A DNA stretch of 9,685 bases, from assembly GCA_023150495.1 (NCBI GenBank), contig JAKLKT010000076.1:1-9685 (forward strand), written 5' to 3'. The notes beneath the pieces were generated by a model. It was given only the letters and a program-made list of their open reading frames with translations. It searched no databases and was not told the origin of the DNA. The stretch comes from Planctomycetota bacterium. Its GTDB lineage: Bacteria > Planctomycetota > PLA2. This document shows positions 6,932 through 9,685 of the stretch, in pieces (the first letter of the stretch is position 1; every line of letters begins with the position of its first letter). Both the position numbers and the translations under genes were made by a program.

Positions 6932-8031
6932 CCGAGGAGCCTCAGTGCCGCCGTGAGGAGCAGGGAGCCCATCCCGATCGGGAGCAGGACCTTGTAGCAG
7001 AGGTACATGACCTGGTCGATGCGGATGCGCGGCAGCGTCCAGCGGAGCACGATCTGCGAGAGGAAGAGGAAGGTGGTCTTCAGGAAGAACCAGATGAGCC
7101 CCCACCACCAGACGCCCGCGAACATGCCGCCCGGCGCCGAGAGCCCGAGCGGGTCGTGGTAGCCGCCGAGGAAGAGGACCGACGTGACGGCCGAGAGCGA
7201 GAGCATCATCGCGTACTCCGGGAGGAAGAACATCCCGAAGCGCATGCCCGAGTACTCGGTGTGGAAGCCGGCGGTCAGCTCCGATTCCGCCTCCGGCAGG
7301 TCGAAGGGCGCCCGCTTCGCCGCGGCGAGGCCCGCCGTGTAGAAGAGGAGGAACGCGGGCACCATCGCGATCGCCCAGTAGAGGTCGCGCCAGAGGAGCC
7401 ACTTCCAGATCGGCCCCGCCTGGTAGTCGGTGATCGCGACGAGCGAGAGCGAGCCGACGGCGAGCGCGGGGCACATCGCCGCGAGGCCGAGCGGCAGCTC
7501 GTAGCTCACGACCTGCGCCACCTCGCGCATCGCGCCGAGGAGGCTCCACTTGTTGTTCGACGACCAGCCGGCCATGACGATGCCGACCGTCTCGAGCGCG
7601 ATGAGCGCGAGGAAGTAGAACAGGCCGACATCCAGGTCCGCCGCCACGACTCCGGGCGCGAACGGGAGCACGACGAACCCCGCGAACGCCGCCATGAAGA
7701 CGAGGTAGGGCGCGAAGCGGAAGAGAGGCGAGTCGGCGCCCCGCTGGAGGATGTCCTCCTTCGCGAGGAGCTTCACGCCGTCGGCGAGCGACTGGAGCAG
7801 GCCGTAGGGGCCGACCCGGTTCGGGCCGCGCCGGTTCTGCATGCGCCCCGCGAGCTTCCGCTCGAGGTAGACGCCGCCGAGGCCGACCGGCGTGACGACG
7901 AGCAGGAGGATGGCCGCGGAGACGACGAGCGCGCCGATCGCCGCGAAGAGCCAGTTCGGCTCCGTCCCGACGAGGCCCGCGAGCCATCCCGCGATGTGGC
8001 TCGAGAGGGGGGGCGTCTCGGCGAGGATCAC
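6928..8031 (-). CDS. nuoH: NADH-quinone oxidoreductase subunit H (NuoH, ND1)
   Basis: This integral membrane subunit anchors the peripheral arm and lines the quinone-entry tunnel and the first proton relay. The product is 367 residues, within the usual range, with about eight or nine hydrophobic helices. Diagnostic segments are ERKLAGRMQNRRGPNRVGP (residues 57-75) followed by GLLQSLADGVKLLAKEDI; GWSSNNKWSLLGAMREVAQ (155-173) followed by VVSYELPL; and APFDLPEAESELTAGFHTEY (241-260), the acidic loop facing the quinone tunnel. The start is GTG at 8031, overlapping the nuoD stop as GTGA, with GGGGAG eight bases upstream. No other start would keep the first membrane helix, since the first internal methionine falls after the ERK motif. 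The TGA stop overlaps the start of nuoI. The direct nuoD-nuoH junction is the unusual part of the gene order. Confidence 0.97.
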   Translation of the reverse strand: MILAETPPLSSHIAGWLAGLVGTEPNWLFAAIGALVVSAAILLLVVTPVGLGGVYLERKLAGRMQNRRGPNRVGPYGLLQSLADGVKLLAKEDILQRGADSPLFRFAPYLVFMAAFAGFVVLPFAPGVVAADLDVGLFYFLALIALETVGIVMAGWSSNNKWSLLGAMREVAQVVSYELPLGLAAMCPALAVGSLSLVAITDYQAGPIWKWLLWRDLYWAIAMVPAFLLFYTAGLAAAKRAPFDLPEAESELTAGFHTEYSGMRFGMFFLPEYAMMLSLSAVTSVLFLGGYHDPLGLSAPGGMFAGVWWWGLIWFFLKTTFLFLSQIVLRWTLPRIRIDQVMYLCYKVLLPIGMGSLLLTAALRLLG

Positions 8032-9206
8032 CGGTCGCACTCCCCGAGCGTGATGTCGATCGATCCCATGAGCGCGATGAGGTCGCCGATGAGGAGCCCC
8101 CGCGACGTCTCGCCGAGGAGCGAGATGTTGTAGAAGCTCGGGCCGCGCATGCGCGCGCGGTAGGGCGCCTTGCCGCCGTCCGAGACGAAGTAGCAGGAGA
8201 TCTCGCCGCGCGGCGCCTCCGACGCGACGTACGCCTCGCCCTCGGGCGCCTTCCAGCCGCGCGAGATCTTCGCGTTCGAGACCTCGCCCGCCGGCAGCTT
8301 CGCGACCGCCTGCCGGATGATCTTCAGGCTCTCCTCGATCTCGAGCAGCCGCTGGCGGTGGCGGTTCCAAGAGTCGCCGACGACCCCCTTGTCGAAGGGC
8401 CCGACCGGGACCTTGAAGTCGAAGTCCTCGTACGAGGAGTAGGGCATGTCCTTCCGGAGATCGCGCGCGACGCCCGCCGCGCGGAGGATCGGCCCCGTCG
8501 CCGCGTACCGGAGCGCCGTGTCCTTGTCGATGATCGCGACGCCGCACGTGCGATTCAGGAAGATGTGGTTGTAGGTGAGCAGGTTGTTGTACTCGTCCAT
8601 GTGCGCGGCGACCTGGTCGCACCACGCGATGCAGCGCTTGAGCCAGCCTTCGGTGACGTCGCGCGTCACGCCGCCGTACCGGATGTAGTGGTAGAGCAGC
8701 CGGCCTCCCGTGACCTCGTTGAGGAGCGTCAGCGCCTCCTCGCGCTCGCGGAACATGTAGAGGAACGGCGTGAACGCCCCCATGTCGAGGCCGAACTGCC
8801 CGGCCGCGAAGAGGTGGCTGATCACGCGGTTGATCTCGCACATGATCACGCGCAGGTACTGCGCGCGCTTCGGCACCTCGACCGCCGCCGCCTTCTCGAC
8901 CGCGAGGACGAGCCCCAGCTCCATGTTGAGGGCGCCGAGGTAGTCCATCCGGTCGACGTAGGGCAGCCCCTGCACGTAGGTGAGGTTCTCGAGGATCTTC
9001 TCGCAGCAGCGGTGGAGGTTCCCGACGAGCGGCTGGCAGTCGTGCACCACCTCGCCGTCCGTCCGCAGCACGACCCGGAGCACGCCGTGCGTCGACGGGT
9101 GCTGCGGCCCCATGTTGAAGACGAGCTCCTCGGTGAGGATGTCGCGCGGCAGCGCCGGCGCCGCGCGCTCGCCCTGGTCGAGCTTCACTCCCTGGATCGT
9201 CGTCAT
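8028..9206 (-). CDS. nuoD: NADH-quinone oxidoreductase subunit D (NuoD, 49 kDa type)
   Basis: This is the catalytic-core subunit that forms the quinone-binding pocket with NuoB and NuoH; it descends from the large subunit of NiFe hydrogenases. The product is 392 residues. Visible signatures are NMGPQHPSTHGVLR (residues 31-44), in which His40 corresponds to the quinone-contacting histidine; LHRCCEK (64-70); PYVDRMDY (82-89), in which Tyr89 corresponds to the quinone-contacting tyrosine; AVEK followed by VPKRAQYLR; GGVTRDVTEGW; TGPILRAAGVARDLRKDMPY; and a C-terminus with SDGGKAPYR, GPSFYN and the final GSIDITLGECDR, close to the usual GEVDR ending. The ATG at 9206 overlaps the nuoC stop as ATGA. 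No good Shine-Dalgarno site is visible in front of it, so it probably relies on coupling to nuoC translation. The frame stays open upstream, but that part is a shadow of nuoC. The stop overlaps the start of nuoH; no nuoE, nuoF or nuoG lies between them. Confidence 0.97.
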   Translation of the reverse strand: MTTIQGVKLDQGERAAPALPRDILTEELVFNMGPQHPSTHGVLRVVLRTDGEVVHDCQPLVGNLHRCCEKILENLTYVQGLPYVDRMDYLGALNMELGLVLAVEKAAAVEVPKRAQYLRVIMCEINRVISHLFAAGQFGLDMGAFTPFLYMFREREEALTLLNEVTGGRLLYHYIRYGGVTRDVTEGWLKRCIAWCDQVAAHMDEYNNLLTYNHIFLNRTCGVAIIDKDTALRYAATGPILRAAGVARDLRKDMPYSSYEDFDFKVPVGPFDKGVVGDSWNRHRQRLLEIEESLKIIRQAVAKLPAGEVSNAKISRGWKAPEGEAYVASEAPRGEISCYFVSDGGKAPYRARMRGPSFYNISLLGETSRGLLIGDLIALMGSIDITLGECDR

Positions 9207-9667
9207 TCGACGCAGTCCACGCCGTGGTACTCCACGGGATACTGGTAGTCCTTCCGGAGCGGATGACCCTCCCAGTCCTCCGGCAGGAGGATCCGGTAGT
9301 GGTGCGGGTGGCCGGCGAAGCGGATGCCCATGAGGTCCCACGTCTCGCGCTCGCCCCAGTTCGCGCTCGCCCATTCGTTCGCGAGCGAGGGCACGACCGG
9401 GTCCGAACGCGGCACGGAGACCTTGAGGCAGAGGAACGCGGGGTCGGGCGCGATCCGCGTGAAGTGGTAGACGACCTCCAGCTTGTCCGGCGGGCGGTCG
9501 ACGCCCGAGACCTGGTGGAGCATCGCGGCGCCGCACTTGTCGCGGAGCACGCGCGCGGCCTCGACGACCTTCTCCGCCTTCACGCGGACGAACGGGTGCG
9601 TGCCCTCCTCGACGGCCTCCTCGACCGCGTCGGGCATCGCCGCGCGAAGCGCCTCGGAGGGGGTCAC
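9203..9667 (-). CDS. nuoC: NADH-quinone oxidoreductase subunit C (NuoC, 30 kDa type)
   Basis: This is a structural subunit of the peripheral arm of complex I. It packs against NuoD and NuoB on the cytoplasmic side near the quinone site and carries no cofactor itself. The product is 154 residues, normal for a stand-alone bacterial NuoC. The family signature lies at residues 105-141: GERETWDLMGI, then GHPHHYRILLPEDWEGHPLRKDY, which matches the known ERE-x-D-x-x-GI ... GHP ... RRIL ... W-GHPLRKD pattern. The N-terminal half (residues 1-100) is an alpha/beta region including HQVSGVDRP, equivalent to the usual L-x-D-x-x-x-VDY segment, though more divergent. The GTG start is backed by a strong GGAGG site 7 bases upstream and a GTGA overlap with the preceding stop. 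The TGA stop overlaps the nuoD ATG by four bases. It is separate from nuoD, unlike the fused form in enterobacteria. Confidence 0.95.
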   Translation of the reverse strand: MTPSEALRAAMPDAVEEAVEEGTHPFVRVKAEKVVEAARVLRDKCGAAMLHQVSGVDRPPDKLEVVYHFTRIAPDPAFLCLKVSVPRSDPVVPSLANEWASANWGERETWDLMGIRFAGHPHHYRILLPEDWEGHPLRKDYQYPVEYHGVDCVE

Positions 9668-9685
9668 GCCTTCTCCTCCGGCTTC
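9664..9685 (-). CDS. 3' end of an upstream gene, probably nuoB (partial)
   Basis: Only the last six codons and a TGA stop lie inside the window; read on the minus strand they give KPEEKA followed by stop. The stop TGA overlaps the GTG start of nuoC as GTGA, the same four-base coupling seen at other junctions of this operon. In operons of this type the gene before nuoC is normally nuoB, the subunit holding iron-sulfur cluster N2, and a charged Lys/Glu/Pro tail would be unremarkable there. The identity is inferred from gene order alone, since no diagnostic NuoB residue is visible. The frame itself could be a chance reading, because the other two frames across these 22 bases are also open. Confidence 0.5.
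9673..9679 (-). promoter_or_regulatory. Shine-Dalgarno site of nuoC
   Basis: The minus strand reads GGAGGAG here. The GGAGG core ends 7 bases before a GTG codon at 9667. This supports the GTG as the true nuoC start, even though the nuoC frame remains open up to the window edge. The site lies inside the coding region of the upstream gene. Confidence 0.75.

Noticed and set aside
6928..8841. Apparent N-terminal extension of NuoH by about 270 residues
   Set aside because: The extension is an out-of-frame reading of nuoD; the GTG at 8031 with GGGGAG ahead and a GTGA overlap is the natural start.

Overview
The window is a single, gap-free stretch of a respiratory complex I (nuo) operon, read entirely from the minus strand. 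It is very GC-rich (about two thirds or more by eye). In transcription order (high to low coordinates) it holds: the last six codons of an upstream gene, probably nuoB; then nuoC, nuoD, nuoH, nuoI, nuoJ, nuoK, nuoL, nuoM and nuoN; and finally a small gene for a ferritin-like helical-bundle protein, 10 bases after nuoN. All nine nuo genes are full length and carry their family signature motifs. I saw no frameshift, mobile element, RNA gene, CRISPR array, promoter or terminator, and no intergenic gap exceeds 16 bases.

Layout and roles. nuoC, nuoD and nuoI (6455-9667) encode peripheral-arm subunits that carry electrons toward quinone and form the quinone site. nuoH (6928-8031) is the membrane heel that completes that site. 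nuoJ and nuoK (5633-6450) are the small membrane subunits of the charge relay. nuoL, nuoM and nuoN (558-5636) are the three antiporter-like proton-pumping subunits. The glutamates and lysines of the proton channels are present where checked, so the product looks like a working pump.

Gene order. nuoD runs straight into nuoH with a 4-base overlap, so the NADH-oxidising module genes nuoE, nuoF and nuoG are missing from their usual place. Either they lie elsewhere or the enzyme is an 11-subunit type fed by another donor such as ferredoxin. NuoC and NuoD are separate proteins, unlike the fused NuoCD of E. coli. Six of the junctions are ATGA or GTGA overlaps, which points to a translationally coupled polycistronic message.

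Organism. This is a bacterium with high GC and an unfused nuoC/nuoD. The first iron-sulfur motif of NuoI, of the CIACDQC type, reminds me of Planctomycetota and related lineages, but this is an impression from memory and not a demonstrated placement.

Novelty. Most of the window is ordinary housekeeping sequence. The least explained element is the terminal ferritin-like gene. It has its own strong ribosome binding site and is tightly linked to nuoN, yet by-eye alignment suggests that about half of the canonical di-iron ligands are replaced.
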